Source: Salvelinus alpinus (lineage: Eukaryota; Chordata; Actinopteri; Salmoniformes; Salmonidae). Taken from it: DNA of 64,000 bases. The stretch's first letter is position 1. Each line of letters begins with the position of its first letter. The notes below the pieces were generated by a model. That model did no database searches and was not told the origin of the DNA. It saw only the letters and a list, made by a program, of their open reading frames with translations. The position numbers were made by a program, and so were the translations under genes. The DNA lies in NCBI RefSeq assembly GCF_045679555.1, contig NC_092091.1, positions 71,407,435 to 71,471,434 on the forward strand, in the 5' to 3' direction. Shown one piece after another: positions 53,470-64,000 of this stretch.

Positions 53470-53940
53470 TGAAAACAGGGCAACCAATGGAGCACAAACA
53501 ACATTGTAAATACCACCAATATTTATCTGTTTATTTATCTTACCCTACTATTGATACTACAACTATTTGCACATTGTTAAAACACTGTACGTAGCTGATA
53601 ATCTAACATTTGAAACATCTTTATGCTTTTGAAACATTTGAGTGCAATGTTTACAGTGCATTTAATTTAAATGTTTTATGGGGTAGATCAGCTTAATTAT
53701 TGCGGATAGGTTGTGGCTTCCATCAATCTAATTGTCTCCATAATTTCCAATCCCCCATATATTTTTTGGGAAAAAAGAAATATAAAATCTATATATTTTT
53801 GAATATATTTTCCCCTAATCCTACCACTCCTCCCCCCTTTTAAACATTTTTTTTAAATTATGTTTTTTGTTTCTTGCTTTGGCAATATAAACACATGTTT
53901 CCCATGCCAATAAAAACCCATTGGGGGAGAGAGATATTTG
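53470..53940. other. AT-rich LINE-tail-like spacer
   Basis: AT-rich sequence ends with ttggcaatataaacacatgt and catgccaataaa, reminiscent of an L1-type 3' end. No coding sequence is seen. Confidence 0.35.
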
Positions 53941-53984
53941 TGTACAGACGACATGCAATGCAACTGTACATAACGAGCTATTGT

Positions 53985-54998
53985 TCTCTAGGATAGGGGG
54001 ATAGCGTGCCCAATTTCAACTTCCTTCTACTCATCCCCAGAATATAAGATATGCATATTATTAGTAGATTTGGATAGAAAACACTCTGAAGTTTCTAAAA
54101 CTGTTTGAATCATATCTGTAAGTATAACAGAACTTATGTAGCAGGCAAAACCCTGAGGACTAACCATTATTTCTTTTCTTTTTTTTAAGTCACTGTCTGT
54201 TCAATGAGTTTTCATTGGGAGGCCAGATTTCTAATCACTCTGTACATCTATTCCTACTGCTTCCACTGGATGTCACCAGTCTTAGGAAATAGGTTGAGGT
54301 TATTCATTTGTGAAATGAAGAAGAAGGCCATCAGGAAGTAAAGTACCGTCTTGTGTACTGTTTGAGAGTTGCACAAGACTAAAAAATGTAGCGTTTGTTT
54401 GTTGATCTCCTGTATTGAAAACAGATAGACCCATCTTCAATTTGATCGATTATTATCGTTTACAAATACCTTAAGTTGTATTACAAAAGTACTTTGAAAT
54501 GTTTTGGCAAAGTTTAGAGGTAATTTTTTAGATATTTTGTAGTGACTTTGCGCAAATTGGAAGCTGTTTTTTTCTGGATCAACGGCGCCAAATAAATGGA
54601 CAATTTGGATATATATGGACGGAATTAATCGAACAAAAGGACCATTTGTGATGTTTATGGGACAAATTGGAGTGCCAACAAAAGAATCTAGTCAAAGGTA
54701 AGGCATGTTTTATATTTTATATCTGCGTTTTGAGTAGAGCCTGCATGGTTGAAATATGCTACACTCTCTTTGTTGACATTGTGCTATCATCAGATAATAG
54801 CATCTTATGCTTTCGCCGAAAAGCCTTTTTGAAATCTGACATGTTGGCTGGATTCACAACGAGTGTAGCTTTAATTTGGTATCATATATGTGTGATTTAA
54901 TGAAAGTTTGATTTGATAATTTTTTTTTGAATTTGGCACTCTACATTTTCCCTGGCTATTGGCCAGGTGGGACGCTACCGTCCCGCTATCCCAGAGAG
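53985..54998. mobile_element. Probable salmonid interspersed DNA element, about 1 kb
   Basis: The left end has ctctaggatagggggatagc and the right end gctatcccagagag, partly inverted. The interior contains ggccaggtgggacgctaccg. I believe this belongs to an abundant salmonid repeat, but I cannot name the family. Confidence 0.45.
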
Positions 54999-54999
54999 G

Positions 55000-56148
55000 T
55001 TTTTAAGGAAGAACCACTGTAGGAGTTGGCAAGACTGCACTAAACAGATCTGGGACTCTAGCTAGGGTTGGGTTAAGTTTAGGTAAGAAGAATTGTTTAG
55101 GGGTTGGAGTGAGGTTAGAAAACAAAATTCAAGCCAGGAACCTTGTGTTATGGCTTCCATTCACCACCAACCTATCACCTAGTAAGTGTATTTAACTCGC
55201 ACTGGGCAATGTAAGCTCTGCCCACTGACCATTGAGCTTCAATTGAACCAATCACATTCATTATGTCCTTGAGGCAGAGCTGCCCTCAGGGCAAGATTGA
55301 ATATGGAAAACTGTCCCTAACCAATCTGGATTGTTGTTTGAGGTTTAGGCTAAATCTCTATCACCTGTTCACATTCTTTTAACCAACCCTTTGTCCATCT
55401 GCTGGTGAATAAGAGAAAAATCATTGAGCATTTAAATAAACCGATGACCAAATCACAAACAACATGGAAGCTGTCAAAAAACAAGGAAGATGAAGGTGAA
55501 GGCACTTAAAATGCCTTTATTGTGGTCGTACGTTCAATGAAACAACATACAAAAAATGAATGTATAAAAATAAACAAGAAAACAATGGAACATATTATCT
55601 ACAATATTGTATGTATACTGCATAACTTTGCTCTTCAATAAAACATATTTGTTCATTGAACAATAGATTTTAAAATATTAGAGATTGGGTTGCCAGATGG
55701 TGGTGTCATACATGACCGATGACATCACAATGGTCTTAAAGCCAATTTGAACAATGGGTTAATGAGGAAATGTATCAGTCTTCATTGGTTATTGACATGG
55801 CTTGTTTCTGCTGGTGCAAAAAGGTATGAAATCAGGTCATTTAATTGATTAACAACTACTTATATTCTGGAGTAGTATTTCTTATATAGACCTAGTGGGA
55901 AGAGTACAAGTTAAAGTACATTCTGATTGACAAATACATAAAAAGTGTACATGAAATGTACATGAAGTTTGGCTTTTGCAAATGTCACTCAATGTAACCT
56001 GTCTATACTGTGTTATTTGAGGTTTAGGATAGATAGCTAAGTTCCTCTAATTTAGGCCTACCTTTTCCTATTCTGATGACCCCCCTCTTCCATTGGCTGG
56101 GGATCAAGGAAAAAAGGATTTAGCACTATCACATCTTCTTGTCAACAG
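55000..56148. other. Upstream flank of the USP gene
   Basis: No 5' exon could be joined in frame to the exon at 56149. The region is AT-rich and partly repetitive. Confidence 0.35.
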
Positions 56149-56501
56149 AAAAAACGTCAGAAAGCAAATTCAGTTGATGTGGAGCAGAAGAGAAGAAAGA
56201 AGAAGGAGAGTGGCACTTCATCCCCCTCTCCAAATCCATCTGACGGTTCTGAACAGAATGGCTTCGCCACCTCTGACCCCTCACCCTCTGATCAACTCTC
56301 CTCCCTCCATCCACCTCCCTCTCCTGTTAAATGTTCCTCTCAGCCTTGCTCTCCTGCTAAACAGCCCTCTGTACCCCGGTCACCTGCCAAACACCCTTCC
56401 CCAGTGAAATCCTCTCCAGTGGTGTCCCATCCTAGTTCTCCCTCTCCTACCAACCCTCTGGACTGTCATGGAGACACCAGCCAGGAGGGCACAACAGTCA
56501 G
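56149..56501 (+). CDS. USP first visible exon (Lys/Ser/Pro-rich)
   Basis: The acceptor gtcaacag and donor gtaatt bound 353 nt reading KKRQKANSVDVEQKRRKKKE, then Ser/Pro-rich repeats of SPAK and SPVK type. The basic run could act as a nuclear localisation signal. It has no in-frame ATG near its start, so an upstream exon is expected. Confidence 0.7.
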
Positions 56502-59500
56502 GTAATTCAAACATAAAGTACAGTGCCATCCTAGAGTCTCTTTGGAGAGTTGGGTTTAGTGCTACAAGACCAGGGCCAGTGTTTATCAAGAGTATGAGTG
56601 CTAATCTAGGATCAGGTCCTCTGTCCATAATAATCTGATTTATTATGATCTAAAAGGCAAAACTGATCCTAGATCAGACTCCTACTCTGAGACACTTGAT
56701 AAACACAGTCCCAGAAAGTTATTTTCCTCAAACTGTAGTTTTAGGCTCTTCTATCCACATCTAGTGGATAAAGAGAGTACTAACCTATTGCCCTGGTCTA
56801 CTTGGTACACTGCATGTATATGGACATCAGTACATGCATAACTACTCAGACTGTGTTTATAGTACAGTATAGTATTTAATAGAGAGACTTTGTAGAGTGG
56901 TACTATCTCTGTGTTGGAGGCTTTAGACCAGTTTCTCTCCTTCCTCCAGACCTCTGTCTCTTCAGGAACACTCTAGTCCAAGACCCCAGAGGCCAGTCTC
57001 AGCCACCAGAAGCATGACTCTTCCCAGGGCCAGCTCAGCCACCAGAAGCATGACTCCTCCCAGGGCCAGCTCAGCCACCAGAAGCATGACTCTTCCCAGG
57101 GCCAGCTCAGCCACCAGAAGCATGACTCTTTCCAGGACCAGCTCAGCCACCAGAAGCATGACTCTTCCCAGGTCCAGTTTAGCCACCAGAAGCATGACTC
57201 TTCCCAGGGCCAGCTCAGCCACCAGAAGCATGACTCTTCCCAGGGCCAGCTCAGCCACCAGAGGGCCAGAAGAGACCCAGGGGGCCAGAGGAGAACGGGG
57301 GGCACTGGTCAACATGGAACTTCTTGGGTAAACCACAACACACTGCAAATGCATTGAATATAAGTTATTTGTTGTTTAGAGATCAGTGTCTGATATACTA
57401 TGGGGATAGGGCTTACTATCGAGCATGTTCGTTTTATTAGATATTTATAAACCCATGAATTATGTCAACCTTGGTCTAAAGGACATCCACTTCTTTGTGT
57501 TAAATATCATTTATCCCTGACCAAGATGGCTGCCATTATCATCACTTTATAGAGATATGAAGGTTTATGATTCATCTCTATGTGTGTACTGATGGCTGCT
57601 TCTTCTTCACAGGTTGCCTAACATTGGCAACACTTGCTTCCTTAACGCCACCCTGCAGTGCCTCCTGGTCCTGCCGTCCTTCTCAAAGGCAATCCTGCAC
57701 CAGGAACAACTCTGGAGCTCCTCCCCCTTCTCCAACCTGCTCAGGTAAGGAAGGCTCAAAAGCAGACACTCACCCCACACACCCATTATTTGTGGTCATA
57801 AATTAAAGAAGGGACACTCTTTTCACGCCACTTCTATAGAAAGTGATTGTCGTAGCAGGTTAGGAGAGCATTTTCACTAATCCAAACCCTTTTCCTAACC
57901 TTAACCACTTCATATTTTGCTGTGTATTGTATTTTTTTTTTCTTTTTTTTTCAGTTTTTGTTTTGTTTTCGGAATCTTCATAACCAAGAGGAACAATAAT
58001 GACACAATGATCATGATGTACGCATTTGTAGGCCAATTTGGAAAGTGTAGAATGACTACATGACCCATAATGCTCATTGACTGAACATTCCACCTTACCG
58101 TGGGAAATTTGGTCGTTTTTTTAAAATGCTCTGGAATTGAGAGCAGTATCCAAACCAAATATCTTAGGAGAATAAACAACACATTTTTGTTGTTTGGCTT
58201 CATTGTCCGTCCTCAAAGGTGAAATTGCTTTGACTCGAATGAATCATTTCTAATGATGGGGTGCCGCTAGATAAAACATATTTGTATATACTCATCTGCC
58301 TCTTCAGGCATAAGCCAGTAGGTTGACACCATCTAGTCAGCTGCTAATTTACTCTCTGTCTCCCCTACAGGTGTCTGTCTGATGTGCACCGTTTGAGTCT
58401 ACCTGACAGTGGTGCAAACCAGGCCTCAAAAGCAGACCTCATGTGGAAGGTCAAGTACTCCTTGTCGGGATACGATTTGAAGTATCTGGGGGACACGCAA
58501 CAGGTAACTGAGGCACTACTCTCTTGTGTACTAGCACTCTTTTTGCAAGGGTTCATTTTCTCTTCATCATTTGCTTTTATCTTGGTGTGTTTCTCTCTTC
58601 CTCTTCATAGGACGCACACGAGTTACTTGTGAACATGCTGTGCCAGCTGAAGGAGGAGGGCATGATACTGAAGACCCTCGGGGTGAACTATACCTGCCCT
58701 GTTTCTCAGCTGGAGTTCCAGCTTGTGTCGGTGCGCACATGTACCAGGTAAGAGATCCCATTGGTTGTAATGTATCTACTGAGAAGATGATCTTTCTACA
58801 AACAATATTACAAAACACATGGCATAACAGAAACATTGTAGAGACCTGACACACAAACAGACTTGATGCATTTTCCTTCTCTTTGTCCTGCTTCTGAAGC
58901 TGTGGGCGCGAGTCGTCCACCAGAGAGGACTACAACCACCTCTCATTGGACTTCAGCCCTGAGCGCACCTTGCTGAGCAGCCTAGCACTCACTTTCAAAG
59001 TCAGCACTTAGGGCTCAGCCCTGCATGTAGAGACTAACACCCAGGGCAAGCTGCCCACTGCCTCAGAATACGCTCTTATTATTGTAGTGGTGTCATTCAT
59101 TTTGTAATGCTTTTGTTTCTAACCAGGGTGAACAGGTTGAATTCACATGTGAGGGTTGTAAAGGCCTCCACGCCTTAAAGGTGGAGCAGTTCCACACACT
59201 GCCTCTGTGAGTTGTCCCTTTATAACCTCTCATAGGACGAGCAGTGTTTCATGGAATGAGTGGTCATTGTGTCCTGAGCCTTTAGGAGTAGTTACCTTCC
59301 TGAGCAGGTTGTAGGACTTAGGGATGAGCACCACCGAACACATTTCACTCCTCTGTTATTTTGTTGACTGGTTTCATTGTCTGTCTGTTCATCTCTCTTC
59401 CTCTCTGTCTCTGGGTAGTGTGCTGGTTCTGCATCTGAAGAGGTTTGGAGGACCTGGGGGGTTGGAGAAGCTGGAGGCTCCTCTTTTGTTTCCTTCGGAG

Positions 59501-61120
59501 CTGAGGCTCTCCACCCTCTGTGGGGACATGGTGCCACACCTGCACAGTAACAGCCCACAGGCCCTCACCAACCAGGCCCCCAGCATCCAGGGGTCCATCC
59601 CCCAGACCCTCGCCAGCCAAGTCTCCAGCCCACCTGGAGAGGCCAAAGACAGCGCCCTCTGCTGTTCAGGTAGGTCATGGCACCATAACACTCTTCTTGC
59701 TCCAACACCACACAAACCACCCACTCCCAAAACGGTCCTGCTGACAGAGAAGCTGGAAGCTGCAGTTTAAAATGTTTCTCAGACATCTTTAGTGATGTAT
59801 GGGAGCTGTTTTAGTCCAGCGCATTTCAGACAAGTGACCACGTTTTCACAGCTCTTGATATGTATATTTGACCCCTCAGATTCAAATGACCAGGAACCAG
59901 GAAAAGTGCTGCTGACAGCCTCAGTGGTGAGAAGAGAGAGAGAGATAGAGAGTGAAACCAGTGAAAAATAAGTTATGACAGAACACTGAGATAGTTATGA
60001 GGAGTACACGATGTAGTAGACCTCCTGTAGTAGACTAGTACTGTAGTAGACTGTAGACAGTGTGGTGGACTGTAGAGGAAATGAGAATCCTACGATCACA
60101 TGTGTTTTCTTACAGAAGCAGCAGCCAGTGCAGTCAGTGAATGGTTACTACCAGCTGACTGGGGTAGTCTCTCATTTGGGAGGCTCCGCAAACTCCGGTA
60201 AGTAAATAACATAAAACACACACATGCAGATGCACAATGCATATGACATTTTTTGTCTTAGCCAGATTTGCAGGGGTATGGAACAAAATTACAAATCATT
60301 TGTGGACCGCAAATTGACCGTAAGAAGGCCAAACAGATATAATATTTTACTCATTTCAAACATTGCTTACATTTGTGTACAATCACATATATCTCTTTAT
60401 TGTGCGTGGGAATACTTTGAAACAGATTTCCAAAATGAAAATCACTTGGAGCTGACTTGCTGGTGTTTTTACAGTCTTTTAAATATGACATTTTATTGGG
60501 TCAGAAAACATGGTGGGCCAAATAAATTCACCTGTGGGCCAAATTTGTCCCGTGTGCCGCCATTTGTGGATCCCTGGTGTAGGGGATAATTAGACCCGCC
60601 AATAGCATTTCGACCAAGCGAGAAAGGCTGCAGGCTTCAGAGTGAAGTGCCATCCCAACAAGCACTGCAATATGTTTAGAGTTTATGCAATTTAATTCAA
60701 AAGAATGGAGAGGCATGCCTAATTATATGCCAAGTGTATTTGTTTATCTCTGATTTCAAAACTTTACACATGTAAGAGATAAAATACCTCCCAAAGGAAC
60801 TGTTTAACTGTTACAACACACTCTATTACCCACAATAGTCTGACCTTTGACCTCTAGTCTGTCTTCCTTGTTCCACAGGGCACTACATTAGTGACATCTT
60901 GCATGCCAGTGGAAACTGGTTCTGCTGTAACGACAGCCAGGTGTCAATGTCCAATGAAGCCACTGTGCTGAGGACCAGAGCCCGGAGTGCCTACATGCTC
61001 TTCTATATGTGCAGGTACTGCTGACTCTCGCCATCTATGTTCTTGTGTTGCTATTTATGTGTACGGTTCCTTTCACCCTACAGGGCAAGAGAGCGGGAGG
61101 CTCCAGCACACAGGGCCTAA
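56149..61120 (+). CDS. Ubiquitin-specific protease, USP37/USP26/USP29-like (5' incomplete, 621 aa visible)
   Basis: The exons are 56149-56501, 56950-57327, 57613-57744, 58371-58503, 58611-58747, 58900-58999, 59127-59206, 59419-59669, 59880-59926, 60116-60197, 60879-61014 and 61084-61120. They join in frame to TAA at 61118-61120. This family is a peptidase C19 enzyme that removes ubiquitin from substrates. The Cys box LPNIGNTCFLNATLQC (Cys252 of the visible protein), QQDAHELL (331-338), two CxxC pairs (TCTSCG and TCEGCKG), LVLHLKRF, the His box SGHYISDI (His566) and CCNDSQV (Asp583) are all intact. The N-terminal 240 residues are disordered, Lys-, Ser- and Pro-rich. The insert before the His box is short and shows no ubiquitin-interacting motif, unlike USP37. 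Exact orthology is unsettled. Confidence 0.85.
56580..56706. repeat. Palindromic dispersed repeat in a USP intron
   Basis: gtgtttatcaag (56580-56591) and cttgataaacac (56695-56706) are exact inverted ends. The interior has taggatcaggtcctctgtcc and gatcctagatcagactccta. Confidence 0.7.
56950..57327 (+). CDS. USP exon with in-frame 36-bp minisatellite
   Basis: The exon starts by completing an Arg codon and reads PLSLQEHSSPRPQRPVSATR, then seven 12-residue units (SSATRSMTLPRA and variants). It ends ...NMELLG at donor gtaaac. The join to the Cys-box exon (LLG-LPNIGNTC) fits the family alignment. Confidence 0.75.
57006..57262. repeat. 36-bp coding minisatellite, 7 copies
   Basis: The unit is agctcagccaccagaagcat plus gactcttcccagggcc. 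Substitutions change Leu/Pro, Ala/Thr and Ala/Ser in the protein. No frame-breaking change is present. Confidence 0.93.
57613..57744 (+). CDS. USP exon with catalytic Cys box
   Basis: It codes LPNIGNTCFLNATLQCLLVL. The nucleophile codon is at 57635-57637. Strong acceptor (cttcttcacag) and donor (gtaagg). Confidence 0.93.
58371..58503 (+). CDS. USP exon 4 visible
   Basis: It codes CLSDVHRLSLPDSGANQA to GDTQQ. The exon ends inside the conserved QQDAHE motif at donor gtaact. Confidence 0.9.
58611..58747 (+). CDS. USP exon with DAHELL and first CxxC
   Basis: It starts DAHELLVNMLCQLKEEG and ends at CTS, giving the first CxxC with the next exon. Donor gtaaga. Confidence 0.92.
58900..58999 (+). 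CDS. USP exon 6 visible, with a weak donor
   Basis: It codes CGRESSTREDYNHLSLDFSP to LTFK. The only usable donor is gtcagc at 59000, a poor match to consensus, and an in-frame TAG follows 12 nt later. The family alignment (TFK then GEQVEFTC) supports splicing here. Confidence 0.82.
59127..59206 (+). CDS. USP exon with second CxxC
   Basis: It codes GEQVEFTCEGCKGLHALKVE to HTLPL. Donor gtgagt. Confidence 0.9.
59419..59669 (+). CDS. USP exon with LVLHLKRF and linker
   Basis: It codes LVLVLHLKRFGGPGG followed by about 65 residues of Ser/Pro/Gln-rich linker where USP37 carries its larger insert. Donor gtaggt. Confidence 0.9.
59880..59926 (+). CDS. USP short exon (47 nt)
   Basis: It codes DSNDQEPGKVLLTASV. 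Acceptor cccctcag, donor gtgaga. It keeps the frame between its neighbours. Confidence 0.75.
60116..60197 (+). CDS. USP exon before the His box
   Basis: It codes KQQPVQSVNGYYQLTGVVSH to GGSANSG, the strand leading to the catalytic His. Donor gtaagt. Confidence 0.92.
60879..61014 (+). CDS. USP exon with catalytic His and Asp
   Basis: HYISDI carries the catalytic His (codon 60881-60883), and CCNDSQVS carries Asp (codon 60932-60934). It ends RTRARSAYMLFYMC at donor gtactg. Confidence 0.93.
61084..61120 (+). CDS. USP last coding exon
   Basis: It codes AREREAPAHRA, then TAA. The short basic tail follows the end of the USP fold. Confidence 0.75.
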
Positions 61121-61463
61121 CAGGAGCACCAGCACCAGCCCCAGCATAAACAGGGGTAGTACCAGGCCAAGCCTCAAAACCCCCAGCCCAGCCTCAACAA
61201 AAGCAGCATTTGGACCATTTTCAACAACCCCAGCCCAGCCTCAACATGGGAAGAACGAGGCCCAGTCTCAACATGGGCAGAACAAGACCCAGCCCCAACA
61301 ACCTCAGACCTGCCTCAACATGGGAAGGATTTTTTCTAGGATTTTTCCTGTGGTCAGCTCAATTCAGTTAACGATTACAGTCCTTAACGATTACAAGCAT
61401 ACCTTGACATACTGTATGGTAGTGAAACTCTTTATCTGTCAACCACAGTGGATTAGAAACACT

Positions 61464-61930
61464 GGCAACCACGTGACTCCCACCAGCCTTAGTTTGATAA
61501 TATAATACATGATATGACTCCCACCAGTCTTAGTTTGATAATATACTACATGATATGACTCCCACCAGCCTTAGTTTGATAATATAATACATGATATGAC
61601 TCCCACCAGCCTTAGTTTGATAATATAATACATGATATGACTCCCACCAGTCTTAGTTTGATAATATACTACATGATATGACTCCCACCAGCCTTAGTTT
61701 GATAATATAATACATGATATGACTCCCACCAGTCTTAGTTTGATAATATAATACATTATATGACTCCCACCAGCCTTAGTTTGATAATATAATACATGAT
61801 ATGACTCCCACCAGCCTTAGTGTGACAATATAATACATGATATGACTCCCACCAGCCTTAGTTTGAATATATAATACATTATATGACTCCCACCAGCCTT
61901 AGTGTGATAATATAATGCATAGTATGACTC
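61464..61930. repeat. 41-bp minisatellite, about 11 copies
   Basis: The unit is gactcccaccagccttagtt plus tgataatataatacatgatat. It lies in the 3' flank, possibly the 3' UTR, of the USP gene. Confidence 0.95.
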
Positions 61931-62576
61931 TATATCATATTATATGATGTATGTGTGAATTCACAGGGTGACAATTTTGGATGTGCTAACATTATTAGGG
62001 ATCCTGTTAATTGACATATACACTACATATAACCTGACTGAGCACATTATGGATCTCACTCTGTGACTAGTAGTGTAGGGGGTAGATGCTGATCTTAGGT
62101 CGGTTTTGCATTTCCACCACAAATGGTTAAGGTTAGGATTGGGGGAGATAAACCTGATCCTAGATCTGTACCTAGGGGAAACTTCCCCCCGGAGTGTGAC
62201 CGGCCACCAATGGCCATATAGGGATCTTTCTATCTGTGATGTCTGTGAAGAGTTACTCAGAATGAAAAGCATAGGTTCTGACAACATCTCCATAGTTTCA
62301 GTTTGACAGATTTAAGAGAATAGAAAAAAATTATTTAACAAACTTCACATGTTTTATGACCAAAAATTAATATTTCCACCCTGTCTTTTAGTACAACATA
62401 ACATATACATACCAGTTACATCAAATGACACAACTCTCTCTGCACTGATTCCACTGTTCCACATGACATCTACCAACATGAACTATTATACAACTCTATA
62501 GCTCTACTCTATTCCACAGGAGGAGAGAAAGCATCACACAGATCCTAACATACAGGGACAGAGTCAAAGGTGTCCC
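61931..62576. other. Spacer with a dispersed repeat fragment
   Basis: 62090-62170 resembles the gatcctagatc repeat family. No gene is seen. Confidence 0.4.
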
Positions 62577-63604
62577 TCTGGTGGACGTAGTACTAACTAC
62601 AGGTACAGCTGTAGTGTTGCTGACAGAGACCTGGGTGGATGTAGTACTAACTACAGGTACAACTGTAGTGTTGGTGACAGAGACCTGGGTGGATGTAGTA
62701 CTAACTACAGGTACAGCTGTAGTGTTGCTGACAGAGACCTGGGTGGATGTAGTACTAACTACAGGTACAGCTGAAGTGTTGGTGACAGAGACCTGGGTGG
62801 ATGTAGTACTAACTACAGGTACAGCTGTAGTGTTGGTGACAGAGACCTGGGTGGATGTAGTACTAACTATACCTACAGCTGTAGTGTTGGTGACAGAGAC
62901 GTGGGTGGATGTAGTACTGACTACAGGTACAGCTGTAGTGTTGGTGACAGAGACCTGGGTGGATGTAGTACAAACTACAGGTACAGCTGTAGTGTTGGTG
63001 ACAGAGACCTGGGTGGATGTAGTACTAACTACAGGTACAGCTGTAGTGTTGGTGACAGAGACCTGGGTGGATGTAGTACTAACTACAGGTACAGCTTTAG
63101 TGTTGGTGACAGAGACCTGGGTGGATGTAGTACTAACTACAGGTACAGCTGTAGTGTTGGTGACAGAGACCAGGGTGGATGTAGTACTAACTACAGGTAC
63201 AGCGGTAGTGTTGGTGACAGAGACCTGGGTGGATGTAGTACTAACTACAGGTAAAGCTGTAGAGTTGGTGACAGAGACCTGGGTTGATGTAGTACTAACT
63301 ACAGGTACAGCTGTAGTGTTGGTGACAGAGACCTGGGTGGATGTAGTACTAACTACAGGTACAGCTGTAGTGTTGGTGACAGAGACCTGGGTGGATGTAG
63401 TACTAACTACAGGTACAGCTGTAGTGTTGGTGACAGAGACCTGGGTGGATGTAGTACTAACTACAGGTACAGCTGTAGTGTTGGTGACAGAGACCTGGGT
63501 GGATGTAGTGCTAACTACAGGTACATCTGTAGTGTTGATGACGGAGACCTGGGTGGATGTAGTACTAACTACAGGTACAGCTGTAGTGTTGGTGACAGAG
63601 ACCT
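62577..63604. repeat. 54-bp minisatellite, 19 copies
   Basis: The unit contains gtggatgtagtactaactac, aggtacagctgtagtgttgg and tgacagagacct. Two plus frames and one minus frame are open over most of the array because 54 is a multiple of three. The minus frame (ATG at 63626, 376 codons) repeats VSVTNTTAVPVVSTTSTQ. No splice signals or domains support it as a gene. Confidence 0.96.
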
Positions 63605-63713
63605 GGGCCCGGTTTCCCAAAAGCATATTAAGGCTAAGTTAATCTTAGAACAATAGGATCCTGTGGTTGTAACGATGGACTTAGCCTTACGATGCTTTTG
63701 GGAAACCGGGCCC
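63605..63713. mobile_element. MITE with 22-bp perfect inverted repeats
   Basis: The segment at 63605-63626 (cccggtttcccaaaagcat core) is the exact reverse complement of 63692-63713. The 65-bp interior is noncoding. It directly abuts the 54-bp array. Confidence 0.85.
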
Positions 63714-63772
63714 TGGGCTGTAGAGCTCACAACCATCCCCACAGACGCGTTTTGTCTCCTAGAGATTAAAGT

Positions 63773-64000
63773 ACTTTGGTGTGAAAAGTGCAAATCAATC
63801 CCAGAACAACAGCAAAGGACCTTGTGAAGATGCTGGAGGAAACAGGTACAAAAGTATCTATATCAACAGTAAAATGAGTCCTATATCAACATAACCTGAA
63901 AGGCCGCTCAGCAAGGAAGAAGCAACTGCTCCAAAACCGCCATAGAAAAGCCAGGCTACAGTTTGCAGCTGCACATGGGGACAAAGATTGTACTTTTTGG
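63773..64000 (+). pseudogene. Sleeping Beauty-type transposase fragment, runs off the window
   Basis: It matches 30656-30880 of the Sleeping Beauty-type element: cagaacaacagcaaaggacc, the helix-turn-helix region and ttgcagctgcacatggggac. The left terminal repeat is missing, so it is a 5'-truncated copy. It continues past the window end. Confidence 0.85.

Noticed and set aside
54667-54900. Short 77-codon ORF
   Set aside because: It lies inside an interspersed repeat and has no domain, splice or codon-use support.
55444-55497. Possible first USP exon (ATG at 55444, donor at gaag/gtgaag)
   Set aside because: Its phase does not match the exon at 56149; joining them gives an early stop.

Overview
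The window is a vertebrate nuclear segment, almost certainly from a salmonid fish (trout, salmon or char; genus not resolved). It holds small exons in long introns, several Tc1/mariner transposons including one of the Sleeping Beauty type, salmonid-style LTR and L2-like LINE fragments, long (AC)n tracts and very large minisatellites. About a third or more of the sequence is repetitive. A 100-base run of N (34196-34295) is an assembly gap.

Two protein-coding genes are supported, both on the + strand. The first (5923-25843) has six exons that join in frame into a 513-residue WW-domain-binding protein 1-like product (wbp1): a cysteine-rich ectodomain, one membrane segment, and a long proline-rich tail with two PPxY motifs. 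Its 14.5 kb first intron is mostly tandem arrays. Its third intron holds a Tc1 copy in the opposite orientation to a same-family copy in intron 1. The second gene (56149-61120) is a ubiquitin-specific protease of the USP37/USP26/USP29 type. Twelve exons give 621 residues with intact Cys, His and Asp catalytic positions and two CxxC pairs. Its N terminus was not found. An in-frame 36-bp minisatellite lies in the exon just before the catalytic core.

Layout: 1-5450, flank with a 39-bp and a 33-bp minisatellite, a (GT)n tract and foldback elements. 5450-5973, GC-rich promoter and wbp1 exon 1. 5974-20446, intron 1 with arrays of 47, 28, 10, 20, 18, 31 and 45 bp, a Tc1 element and an orphan TATA-plus-signal-peptide exon. 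20447-25843, the other wbp1 exons. 25844-30089, 3' flank. 30090-34016, three Tc1-type elements packed end to end, the first carrying a nested solo LTR. 34296-37067, an LTR element with a 697-codon proline-rich frame and no polymerase, then LTR fragments. 38800-40893, a LINE split by a Tc1 element whose transposase frame is open but lacks its third catalytic acid. 43319-53460, more Tc1, LINE and foldback repeats and a 46-bp array. 56149-61120, the USP gene. 61464-63603, 41-bp and 54-bp arrays. 63773-64000, the start of another Sleeping Beauty-type relic that runs off the end.

The two genes show no evident functional link. The main interest is in the mobile-element stratigraphy: nested insertions with readable target-site duplications, a pair of inverted paralogous segments that differ by one MITE, and four Tc1-type insertions within copies of one short sequence.
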